From UBA6107 sp034430175 (GTDB lineage: Bacteria; Chloroflexota; Anaerolineae; Anaerolineales; Anaerolineaceae), in assembly GCA_034430175.1 (NCBI GenBank), contig DAOUFI010000026.1, forward strand, positions 1-64,000: a DNA stretch of 64,000 bases. Direction: 5' to 3'. Under the pieces are notes generated by a model, which worked only from the letters and a program-made list of their open reading frames with translations, was not told the origin of the DNA and did not search any database. Position 1 is the stretch's first letter. Each line of letters opens with the position of its first letter. Made by a program: the position numbers and the translations under genes. Positions 31,803 through 39,141 of the stretch are shown here, piece after piece.

Positions 31803-32732
31803 TCATTTGGTTTTCAGCCAGGCGAGGAGCACATTGCCGACGATCTCCAGACTTTGGGCGGAAACCTTGTCAGCAGTATCTTGTGAGGTATGCCAATAAA
31901 GGTAGTCAAAGTCGATCAGGTCGACCGCGGGAATTCCCTTGTTCAGGAAGGGGGTATGGTCATCGATCATAGTGTATTTTTGGCTGTCGATGAATTGAGC
32001 AGAGTAACCCAGGTCAGCAGCAGTTTGCCAGATCTCGTCCTGGAGTGCTTTGGTTGAAGAGCCTTCACGATAGATGTTCAGGTCGGCGTCGCCGATCATG
32101 TCGAGCAGGACTACGGCCCGAGGGGTGACCATCAGGGCATCAGCGTAAGCGCTGGCGCCGAGCGCCCAGTCCCAATTGGGAAAATCGCCCTGGTCTTCGG
32201 CATCGAAAAACACTAGCCATACCTCTTGTGTCTCCGTTGGGAGCACGCGCGCGATCTCAAGCAAAACAGCCACCCCGGAAGCGCCGTCATTGGCACCGGG
32301 AACGGCTTGACTGCGGGCTGCTTCATCTTTATCCCGGTCGGCGAGCGCGCGCGAGTCGTAGTGAGCGCAGAGGATGATTGGAGATTGAGTCTCAGACCGC
32401 GACGCAGTGATGTTTTGAACGCGATGACCCTGGTAAACCGTATCCTGGATGGTCACCTGCCAGCCAACTTTTTTGAGCTCCGAACGGATATACTCGACTT
32501 CCAAATCGTGAGCGGCACTGCCGGGAACGCGTGGTCCGAGGGCAACCTGGTTGATCACATCCTGGTTTGCACGGTCTCCGTTGAATTGGGGAGAGGGTGT
32601 CACAGCCACAGTTGTAGCAAGGGAGGGTGTGGAAGATGAATCGGTATTCGCAGCAGAGGTGACGCATGAGTCCAGCATACAACCGAGCAAAAGCACCAAT
32701 ATCGTTATCCTAATCGCGGGCAGCTTTTTCAT
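31803..32732 (-). CDS. M28-family zinc peptidase, lipoprotein
   Basis: About 309 residues. The ATG at 32732 overlaps the trmFO stop as ATGA and gives MKKLPAIRITILVLLLGC, a lipoprotein signal with lipobox LLGC, so the protein should be anchored outside the membrane. The mature part begins with a Ser/Thr-rich linker and then an M28 aminopeptidase domain: first zinc His in ILCAHYDSRA, bridging Asp in GANDGASGVAVLLE, then FFDAEDQGD, with a further zinc His likely in WHTSQDTADKV. Likely an exported aminopeptidase or glutaminyl cyclase-like enzyme, useful for peptide scavenging. A GTG two codons upstream (32738) is a less likely start. Confidence 0.85.
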   Translation of the reverse strand: MKKLPAIRITILVLLLGCMLDSCVTSAANTDSSSTPSLATTVAVTPSPQFNGDRANQDVINQVALGPRVPGSAAHDLEVEYIRSELKKVGWQVTIQDTVYQGHRVQNITASRSETQSPIILCAHYDSRALADRDKDEAARSQAVPGANDGASGVAVLLEIARVLPTETQEVWLVFFDAEDQGDFPNWDWALGASAYADALMVTPRAVVLLDMIGDADLNIYREGSSTKALQDEIWQTAADLGYSAQFIDSQKYTMIDDHTPFLNKGIPAVDLIDFDYLYWHTSQDTADKVSAQSLEIVGNVLLAWLKTK

Positions 32733-34084
32733 TTGCACCCTATTTTTTCGTCAAGCGCTCTGAGAGCGCGCTTCGCATAGGCATTACCGCGGTCCACTCG
32801 ACCGGGAGGACGGGTTGAGAGGATAGGCAACAATCCATGGTTGGCTTTCATTGGTTGAAAATCAGCCGGGCTGGCGTGAGAAATGTAGTGCATCAAGGCT
32901 CCGATCATGGATTCCTGTGGAAAAGTGCGCAGACTTTGCCCTTTAACGAAACGGGCTGCGTTCAATCCGGCCACCAGACCCGAGGCCACGTTCCCCATAT
33001 ACCCTTCCACCCCGATGATCTGCCCCGCGAAGAAAAGATCAGGATTAGAGCGGAATTGCAGTGTGGCATCGAGAAGCGCCGGCGAGAAGATGAATGTATT
33101 GCGGTGCATCTGACCAAAACGTACAAATTCGGCATGTTCGAGGCCAGGAATGAGACTGAATACCCGCTTCTGTTCAGCGAAGGTGAGATTGGTCTGGAAA
33201 CCGACCAGATTATAGAGCGTGTTCGCCAGGTTATCTTGACGCAATTGCACCACCGCAGCGGGGCGTTTTCCGGTGTGCGGATCGCGCAGTCCGACCGGAC
33301 GCAGCGGGCCAAAAGCAAGTGATTTTTCGGAACGATCAGCCATCACTTCAATTGGGAGACAACCCTCGAAGAAGAGTTTGTGTCCGGCGTTCTTTTCCAT
33401 GGTGGACAACCCCTCAATGGCTTTCAATTCAATGCGCCGCGCGTTCTTGAGTTCGGAAACAAAATGGTCGTATTGTTCTTCATTCATTGGGCAATTTATA
33501 TAGTCACCAGAACCCGCGTCCTCTTCAAATTCGTATCTCGATGCACGGAAAGCAATGTCCATGTCAATCGAATCGCGGTTAATCACCGGCGCGATGGCGT
33601 CATAAAAGAAAAGCAGATCCTGTCCGGTGAGCGCAGCGATGGATTGGGCCAGGTCCGGCGAGGTGAGTGGCCCGGAGGCAATGATGGTCGTTCCAAGCGG
33701 GATGTCATGGACTTCTTCGCGGATGACATGAATATTAGGATGGTTGGTGATCTTAAGAGTGACCATGGCGGCGAATTTCTCGCGGTCTACGGCGAGAGCG
33801 GTGCCGGCCGGGAGGGCGGTGGCATCAGCGCAAGCCATAATAAGAGAATCCAATTTGCGTAATTCCAGCTTAAGCAACCCAGCCGCTTTTTCGCGAAGGT
33901 TTGAGCCGAGCGAATTCGAACAGATCAACTCCGCCAGGTCGCCTGTTTGGTGCGCGCCGGTGTTTACCTGTGGGCGCATTTCGTAAAGCTCGACTTGAGC
34001 TCCGTGTTCAGCAGCCTGCCAGGCAGCTTCGGAACCCGCCAGACCGCCACCAATGACAATGATTTTCTCCAAACTCTTCTCCAT
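32729..34084 (-). CDS. trmFO: tRNA uracil-5-methyltransferase, folate/FAD-dependent
   Basis: 451 residues. FAD-binding IIVIGGGLAGSEAAWQAAEHGAQVELYEMRP at the N-terminus and the TrmFO signature DLAELICSNSLGSN. C-terminal GQIIGVEGYMGNVASGLVAG is the conserved second FAD-binding region. It makes ribothymidine at tRNA position 54 using methylenetetrahydrofolate, and is the form found in Gram-positives, Chloroflexota and some others in place of TrmA. It overlaps the M28 gene start. Confidence 0.96.
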   Translation of the reverse strand: MEKSLEKIIVIGGGLAGSEAAWQAAEHGAQVELYEMRPQVNTGAHQTGDLAELICSNSLGSNLREKAAGLLKLELRKLDSLIMACADATALPAGTALAVDREKFAAMVTLKITNHPNIHVIREEVHDIPLGTTIIASGPLTSPDLAQSIAALTGQDLLFFYDAIAPVINRDSIDMDIAFRASRYEFEEDAGSGDYINCPMNEEQYDHFVSELKNARRIELKAIEGLSTMEKNAGHKLFFEGCLPIEVMADRSEKSLAFGPLRPVGLRDPHTGKRPAAVVQLRQDNLANTLYNLVGFQTNLTFAEQKRVFSLIPGLEHAEFVRFGQMHRNTFIFSPALLDATLQFRSNPDLFFAGQIIGVEGYMGNVASGLVAGLNAARFVKGQSLRTFPQESMIGALMHYISHASPADFQPMKANHGLLPILSTRPPGRVDRGNAYAKRALRALDEKIGCK

Positions 34085-34123
34085 TTTCGCGCTTGAATTC
34101 TATCATTTCCCAGCAAAATTCTG

Positions 34124-34163
34124 TGGCATAAAACTTGCACCAATAACAAAAATACGCTATACT
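34124..34163 (+). promoter_or_regulatory. Overlapping sigma-54 and sigma-70 promoters of rpoN
   Basis: TGGCATAAAACTTGCAC (34124-34140) has the invariant GG and GC separated by 10 bases, a -24/-12 promoter. Its -12 part TTGCAC (34135-34140) also lies exactly 17 bases before TATACT (34158-34163), so it can serve as a sigma-70 -35 box. The sigma-54 start would be near 34150, the sigma-70 start near 34170. Confidence 0.75.
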
Positions 34164-34185
34164 CTTTCTAGTATCCGAGGCCTAT

Positions 34186-35598
34186 ATGTTTCAGGGACAA
34201 TTCCAATCTCAACGACCGATCACGACAGCGCATCTGGCGCAGACTATGGCGTTGTTGACACTGACCAGTGACGAATTACAACAAAAGATCGAGTCGGAGC
34301 TGTCATCTAACCCGGCGTTGGAGGTGATAGAAGAACGGCGCTGTCCAACCTGTCACCGGTTGATTCCCGGACACGGTACCTGCCCGGTGTGTAGTATTCC
34401 AAGCAACCCGAACAGCGACGAGCCGGTTGTTTTTCTCTCACCACGCGATGAATTCATTCCCAAAAAGGATTATGTTGATACAGAGATCGACGACGAACCT
34501 TACGCGCCAGCCCAGGAAGACCTTCCCACTTATGTTTTACGACAAATCGCACCAGATCTTGAAGCCGAAGAGCGGGGTTTGGCGGCTTTCTTGCTGACCC
34601 ATTTGAATGAGGACGGCTTCTTAACCACCACCATTCTGGAAGTTTCCCAGTATCTTCATGTCTCTCCTGAACTTGTTAAGAAAGTACAACGGCTGATACA
34701 GCGCGCGGATCCGGTGGGCGTCGGTTCAATGAATACGCGTGAAGCATTGCTGGTGCAGATCGAATCTCTTGAAGAGTCCGGTACGGTGGTTCCTGCCATG
34801 ACCACACAGGTGGTGAATGAATGTATGGATTTGCTCAGTCACCATCAATACGCGGAGATCGCGCACAAATTTGATATTCCGCAAAAGCAGGTGAGCCAGA
34901 TCGCACAATTCATCAGCGAGAACCTGAATCCGTTCCCGGCAAGGTCGCATTGGGGTGATGTGCGCGAACCGAACGCCGACGCTCCAGAAGTCTATCACCG
35001 GCCGGATATTTTGATCAATTACCTGAACGAAAACCCGGAAAATCCTCTGGTGGTTGAGATCATCATGCCGATTTCCGGCACACTGCAGGTGAACCCCATG
35101 TTCAAACAGGCCATCCAACAGGCTGATCCGGATACCAAGGAAGAATTGAAAGGTGATTTGGAAAAGGCATCACTTTTCGTCAAATGTTTGCAGCAGCGCA
35201 ACCATACGATGGAACGCTTGCTTACCCGTGTGGTCAGCATGCAAAAAGAGTACATTCTCAAAGGTGAAAAATATCTCAAACCAGTTACCCGCGCTCAAAT
35301 CTCGAAGGAACTGGAAGTACACGAATCCACCATTTCGCGCGCTGTGGCGAACAAAGCTGTGCAACTACCCAATAAAAAGATCATTCCGCTGTCTTCTTTC
35401 TTTGACCGAAGTCTGAATGTTCGTACGGTGCTAAAAGAGATCATTGAAAAGGAAGAAAAACCGTTGAGTGATTCCGACCTGGCAGACCTACTTTCAGAAC
35501 GCGGGTACGATGTCGCGCGGCGTACCGTGGCTAAGTACCGTTCCATTGAAGGTATTCTACCGGCACATCTTCGCAAAGCGGTATCACAACATCCATGA
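34186..35598 (+). CDS. rpoN: RNA polymerase sigma-54 factor with extra cysteine knuckle
   Basis: 470 residues, complete. Region I (1-48) is Gln/Leu rich as usual (FQSQRPITTAHLAQTMALLTL). Instead of a plain acidic region II there is a four-cysteine knuckle, C53-x2-C56 and C66-x2-C69 (RRCPTCHRL...TCPVCS), followed by an acidic linker to about residue 110. The core-binding region and the helix-turn-helix follow, and the RpoN box ARRTVAKYR is at 444-452. It directs RNA polymerase to -24/-12 promoters and needs an AAA+ activator. GAGG precedes the ATG. It overlaps the histidine kinase gene by ATGA, and has both a sigma-54 and a sigma-70 type promoter. It appears dedicated to the adjacent system, though it may be the sole RpoN of the genome. 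Confidence 0.93.
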   Translation: MFQGQFQSQRPITTAHLAQTMALLTLTSDELQQKIESELSSNPALEVIEERRCPTCHRLIPGHGTCPVCSIPSNPNSDEPVVFLSPRDEFIPKKDYVDTEIDDEPYAPAQEDLPTYVLRQIAPDLEAEERGLAAFLLTHLNEDGFLTTTILEVSQYLHVSPELVKKVQRLIQRADPVGVGSMNTREALLVQIESLEESGTVVPAMTTQVVNECMDLLSHHQYAEIAHKFDIPQKQVSQIAQFISENLNPFPARSHWGDVREPNADAPEVYHRPDILINYLNENPENPLVVEIIMPISGTLQVNPMFKQAIQQADPDTKEELKGDLEKASLFVKCLQQRNHTMERLLTRVVSMQKEYILKGEKYLKPVTRAQISKELEVHESTISRAVANKAVQLPNKKIIPLSSFFDRSLNVRTVLKEIIEKEEKPLSDSDLADLLSERGYDVARRTVAKYRSIEGILPAHLRKAVSQHP

Positions 35599-37544
35599 GC
35601 CTGCTGCCGAACTCTCTCCCTGCCAATTTCTTCAAGAAGAACCAACCTGACGGGCTGATGGAGATCTGTTCGATCCTAAATTTGAGCGATTTCCCCAGCG
35701 CATTAATTGATACCAAAAGCAAGAGAGTGTTGTTCGCAAGCGATAGCATGCTTGCGTTTTGCGGTTTTTCGAGCAACGATGTCGTAGACAAACCCGTCAA
35801 AATACTATTCCCAGCTTTGGAGATTAACGAGAATGGCATCACCGAAAATCTACCGCTGCTGATCGCTCACAAAGACCACGCTCCTAACCAGATCACGGCT
35901 GAATTATCGCTGCTTGAAGGCTCCAACAAATGGTTATATGTAAGAATCAGTGCGACCACCAAAGCAGAGAATAATCGCCCTCAAAAAGAAATTTCCGCCC
36001 AAAAGTTGCTGGAGTTGACCCAGTTGACGGATTATGCCAGCCTGTCACTCGCGCTTGATAAGGCTGCAGAGATACTGACGCAAGTCAGTGATACCGAAGC
36101 TGTTTGCATTTATCAGGCTGACGCAGAATTTCCACGTTTTAACCGTGTAGGAGCTTCCGGCCTGGGAGAACTGTTTCCGCAGGAATTACCCTCACTGGAC
36201 TCAATCAGGCTCGGGCATTCGATGATCTGGACACCCGGTATGCGCGTGTTGACCGACTTGCACCGTTTTGGCCGTAATAATAATTTTAGCTATATCGCAT
36301 CTTCACCGTTGGGAGAAACCAGTGCGCTGGTGGGCCTTGTTGTATTCGCTGGTAAGACAACCTTGCCTGAAATTCTCAACGAGGAATGGCTCGAGATTAT
36401 CAAAACACCCATCTGGAGCGTTCAGCAACATTATTTATTGATCGACAACCTGCAGAAAGAAAATCGTTCCTACGCACGCATGGTGAACCTGCTTAATGCC
36501 GCTTTTAGTAATATCGACGAAGGCGTTATCTTGCTCAGCCCGGATCTGATGATCCAGCACATAAACCCGGCCGCGGAAGGGATATTGGGATACAACAGCA
36601 CAGAGGTACAGGGGCAAGAATATGGGAATGTGCTGATTGGAACAGACCGTATCGCCCCCGCACTGGAAGACGCGCGACAAGGGACAGCCACCCATAACAT
36701 CGGCAAGGTCAACCTGAACCGGCGAAACGGTCAAGCTTTTCCAGCTCAGATGCAAGTACTACCTGTCATGATGAAAGAGACGCTGATCGGCATCGAGGTG
36801 ATTTTTGCTGATATCAGTGAAAACGAAAATAACAAAACGTTGACTCAACACCTGGAACACCGGGCGCTAATCGGAGATTTCACGGCAGCATTCGCTCATG
36901 ATATCCGAAACCCGATCAACAATATTGTTACCGGGTTGCAGCTGTTGCAAATGAAATTGCCTACGGACGATCCCAACCAGGAAATTGTCAATCGCATCCA
37001 GGGAGATTGCACACGTCTCAATCACCTTATGGAATCCTTCCTGGCTTTCTCGCGAATGAATGAAATGCACTTGGAGCCGGTGGATATTGGCGCTTTTTTG
37101 ACAAAAACGCTGGATCGCTGGCATCCGCGCCTGATGCGCGAAAACATTTGCCCGGTTCTGCAAATCGAAAAGAACCTGGGGATGATGTACGGTGATCCAC
37201 GGGCATTGGATCGGGTTTTCACTAATCTGATCTCGAACGCCGTTGACGCCATGGCTGCCAGTGGCGATACCCTGGCGATAAAGGCCAGTATGAACCATGA
37301 TGTGCCTGGATTGGACCTGGTGGAAGTGAGTGTCTCTGATAATGGTCCGGGAATCCCTGAAGACATCAAGGATAGGATCTTCGAACCATTCGTTTCAACT
37401 AACAATCAAAAGGGAACGGGGTTGGGGTTGGCCATCACCAAGCAAATTGTCACCGCATTGAAGGGCAGTATCCGGGTGAACACATTCCCCGGAGGAACTG
37501 TTTTTACTGTAAGCATCCCAGCATGGAACGGAGAAAGCAAATGA
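35595..37544 (+). CDS. Soluble PAS-GAF-PAS histidine kinase (NtrB-like)
   Basis: 649 residues, no membrane helix or signal peptide, so it senses a cytoplasmic cue. Domains by eye: PAS (about 18-120), GAF-like (about 135-290), PAS (about 300-415), HisKA with phospho-acceptor H435 in FAHDIRNPINNI, and HATPase_c with N box NLISNAVDAM, G1 DNGPGIP, F box FEPF and G2 GTGLGLAI. The catalytic core is closest to NtrB/ZraS kinases. It overlaps rpoN and the response regulator gene by ATGA on both sides, so all three are translated together and the regulator is surely its partner. Signal unknown; PAS/GAF could bind a nucleotide, redox cofactor or small metabolite. Confidence 0.9.
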   Translation: MSLLPNSLPANFFKKNQPDGLMEICSILNLSDFPSALIDTKSKRVLFASDSMLAFCGFSSNDVVDKPVKILFPALEINENGITENLPLLIAHKDHAPNQITAELSLLEGSNKWLYVRISATTKAENNRPQKEISAQKLLELTQLTDYASLSLALDKAAEILTQVSDTEAVCIYQADAEFPRFNRVGASGLGELFPQELPSLDSIRLGHSMIWTPGMRVLTDLHRFGRNNNFSYIASSPLGETSALVGLVVFAGKTTLPEILNEEWLEIIKTPIWSVQQHYLLIDNLQKENRSYARMVNLLNAAFSNIDEGVILLSPDLMIQHINPAAEGILGYNSTEVQGQEYGNVLIGTDRIAPALEDARQGTATHNIGKVNLNRRNGQAFPAQMQVLPVMMKETLIGIEVIFADISENENNKTLTQHLEHRALIGDFTAAFAHDIRNPINNIVTGLQLLQMKLPTDDPNQEIVNRIQGDCTRLNHLMESFLAFSRMNEMHLEPVDIGAFLTKTLDRWHPRLMRENICPVLQIEKNLGMMYGDPRALDRVFTNLISNAVDAMAASGDTLAIKASMNHDVPGLDLVEVSVSDNGPGIPEDIKDRIFEPFVSTNNQKGTGLGLAITKQIVTALKGSIRVNTFPGGTVFTVSIPAWNGESK

Positions 37545-38716
37545 GCTACACAATCCTGGTCGTGGACGACGAAGAAAATACCCGCATCAACCTGGAAGGG
37601 CTTCTGACCGGCATCGGCTATAGTGTTGTCACTGCCGGCTCTTTGGCAGAGGCGCGAACCCACATACAGAAGGGCGAGGGAGACGTCGTTTTATTGGATT
37701 TACAGTTACCCGATGGCTATGGTCCCAATCTGCTGGTGGAAATGGCCGGGATGCCATCCAGACCACCAGTGATCATGATCACTGGGGTGGGCGATGTTCA
37801 TTCCGCGGTCGATGCCATGAAAAATGGCGCTATCGACTTCTTGGAGAAACCAATCGACTTTCAGGAGTTAACAAAATCCATTAAAAAAGCCGTCGATCTG
37901 GTATCAATGAAGCGAGAACTTGATGTGCTGAGAGTTGCGCAAAACCAGGAAAAGGAATTCGTCGTCGGTTCAACTCAGAAGATGAAAGATATCGTCGATC
38001 TGGCAGCTAAGGCGGCAGCGAAAAAGACGCACGTTCTGATTACGGGAGAAACCGGTACCGGCAAGGACGTGTTGGCAAATTATATCCACCGAGTAGGCGC
38101 GCGAAGCGACAAGATGCTGGTTGCCATTAACTGCGCGGCCATCCAAAGTACGATGCTCGAATCAGAACTTTTCGGTTATGAAGCCGGAGCATTCACCGGA
38201 GCACAGAAACGCAAACCCGGTCTTCTGGAGGTCGCAGACGAGGGTGTGTTGTTCCTGGATGAGATTTCGTCCATGCCACTCGATATTCAGCCCAAAATCC
38301 TGCGTGCGATTGACGCGCAGACCTTCAAGAGGGTAGGCGGTACCACCGATGTGAAGGTGGATGTGCAGATCATCGCAGCCTCAAATCGCGACTTGGTGAA
38401 AATGATTCAGGAGAACCAGTTCCGTGAAGACCTGTATTATCGACTGCACGTGGTGGAGATTAACATGCCTCCCTTGCGAGAACGCCTGGAAGACATCCCC
38501 GAACTGGTCGGCTTCTTCATCCAGAAGAAGAATTTGCAGATGGGGCTGAACGTACGCGAGATCACTCCCAATGCCCTCGAGATACTGAAGAATTATTCAT
38601 GGCCTGGCAATATTCGCGAACTCTCGAACACAATTGAGCGGGCGATGTTGTTCTGTGATGGGTTGAAGATTGAGGTGGGGGACTTGCCCTCAGATCTGGG
38701 AAAGATCAGTAAATAA
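37541..38716 (+). CDS. Sigma-54 activator response regulator lacking a DNA-binding domain
   Basis: 391 residues from the ATG that overlaps the kinase stop (ATGA), with GGAG upstream. Receiver domain 1-120 with acidic pair in VVDDEENTR, phospho-acceptor D53 (LLDLQLPDG), Thr in MITGVGD and Lys in EKPID. AAA+ domain with Walker A GETGTGKD (169-176), the sigma-54 contact loop GAFTGA (216-221), Walker B LFLDEI, and arginine-finger region FREDLYYRL. After the lid segment (SWPGNIRELSNTIERAMLF) the protein ends at DLPSDLGKISK: the Fis-type helix-turn-helix of NtrC is missing, about 70-80 residues short. It must activate from solution or through a partner, as FlgR and chlamydial AtoC/CtcC do. Only two -24/-12 promoters are seen in the region. 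Confidence 0.93.
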   Translation: MSYTILVVDDEENTRINLEGLLTGIGYSVVTAGSLAEARTHIQKGEGDVVLLDLQLPDGYGPNLLVEMAGMPSRPPVIMITGVGDVHSAVDAMKNGAIDFLEKPIDFQELTKSIKKAVDLVSMKRELDVLRVAQNQEKEFVVGSTQKMKDIVDLAAKAAAKKTHVLITGETGTGKDVLANYIHRVGARSDKMLVAINCAAIQSTMLESELFGYEAGAFTGAQKRKPGLLEVADEGVLFLDEISSMPLDIQPKILRAIDAQTFKRVGGTTDVKVDVQIIAASNRDLVKMIQENQFREDLYYRLHVVEINMPPLRERLEDIPELVGFFIQKKNLQMGLNVREITPNALEILKNYSWPGNIRELSNTIERAMLFCDGLKIEVGDLPSDLGKISK

Positions 38717-38721
38717 CCCTA

Positions 38722-38740
38722 TTGGCACATAACTTGCACC
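38722..38740 (+). promoter_or_regulatory. Sigma-54 (-24/-12) promoter of the TPR-protease operon
   Basis: TTGGCACATAACTTGCACC matches YTGGCACG-N4-TTGCW closely: GG at 38724-38725 and GC at 38736-38737 with exactly 10 bases between. Predicted transcription start about 38749. It begins six bases after the response regulator stop. Confidence 0.9.
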
Positions 38741-38742
38741 AT

Positions 38743-38770
38743 ACCCTCCAGAGACACATTTCTGGAGGGT
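38743..38770 (+). promoter_or_regulatory. Hairpin masking the ribosome-binding site of the first effector gene
   Basis: A perfect 10-bp stem: accctccaga (38743-38752) pairs with tctggagggt (38761-38770), eight-base loop. The 3' arm contains GGAGGG, the ribosome-binding site of the ATG at 38774. No T run follows, so it is not a standard terminator. The sigma-54 start near 38749 lies inside the 5' arm. Confidence 0.75.
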
Positions 38771-38773
38771 TCC

Positions 38774-39097
38774 ATGTTTACAATGACAGTTAACGATTTC
38801 TTATTGACTATGGCCATCTGTCTTTTGGCCGGCGGCATGATCATGCTGGCAGTGGGGGTATTCATTATGGTCAAAAAACTGATGGGCAAGGAACTGCAAA
38901 CCATCGCCGAGCAGACCACTAAACTGGCACAAAAGGGGATCGCGGATGACATCTCCGGGTTAGTTGGAAACGCGGGCTCACTGATCGAGTCTCTCAACAA
39001 TCTCACCAAAACTACGGCTGGCATCGGCGTCCTGATCGTCTTGATCGCGCTGGCACTACTGGGCGGCGCATACGCACTGGTATTACACATCGGGTAA
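38774..39097 (+). CDS. Small membrane protein with two helices and amphipathic middle
   Basis: 107 residues, family not recognised. Membrane helix 1 at about 7-33 (FLLTMAICLLAGGMIMLAVGVFIMV), then a charged to amphipathic helical stretch (about 34-80, KKLMGKELQTIAEQTTKLAQ) and helix 2 at about 83-105 (GIGVLIVLIALALLGGAYALV). Both ends would face the same side. First gene after the sigma-54 promoter, 44 bases before the TPR gene, with GGAGGG as ribosome-binding site. It could be a membrane anchor, sensor or effector for the TPR and protease proteins; it does not look like a gasdermin or an ordinary holin. Function unknown. Confidence 0.75.
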   Translation: MFTMTVNDFLLTMAICLLAGGMIMLAVGVFIMVKKLMGKELQTIAEQTTKLAQKGIADDISGLVGNAGSLIESLNNLTKTTAGIGVLIVLIALALLGGAYALVLHIG

Positions 39098-39141
39098 ACT
39101 GCCAAACTTGTGAAACGACCTTCTTATTGAGGGAGCTAAAT

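Noticed and set aside
38743..38770. Hairpin as terminator of the rpoN-kinase-regulator operon
   Set aside because: There is no T run after the stem and it covers the next ribosome-binding site, so masking is the better reading. Partial termination cannot be excluded.
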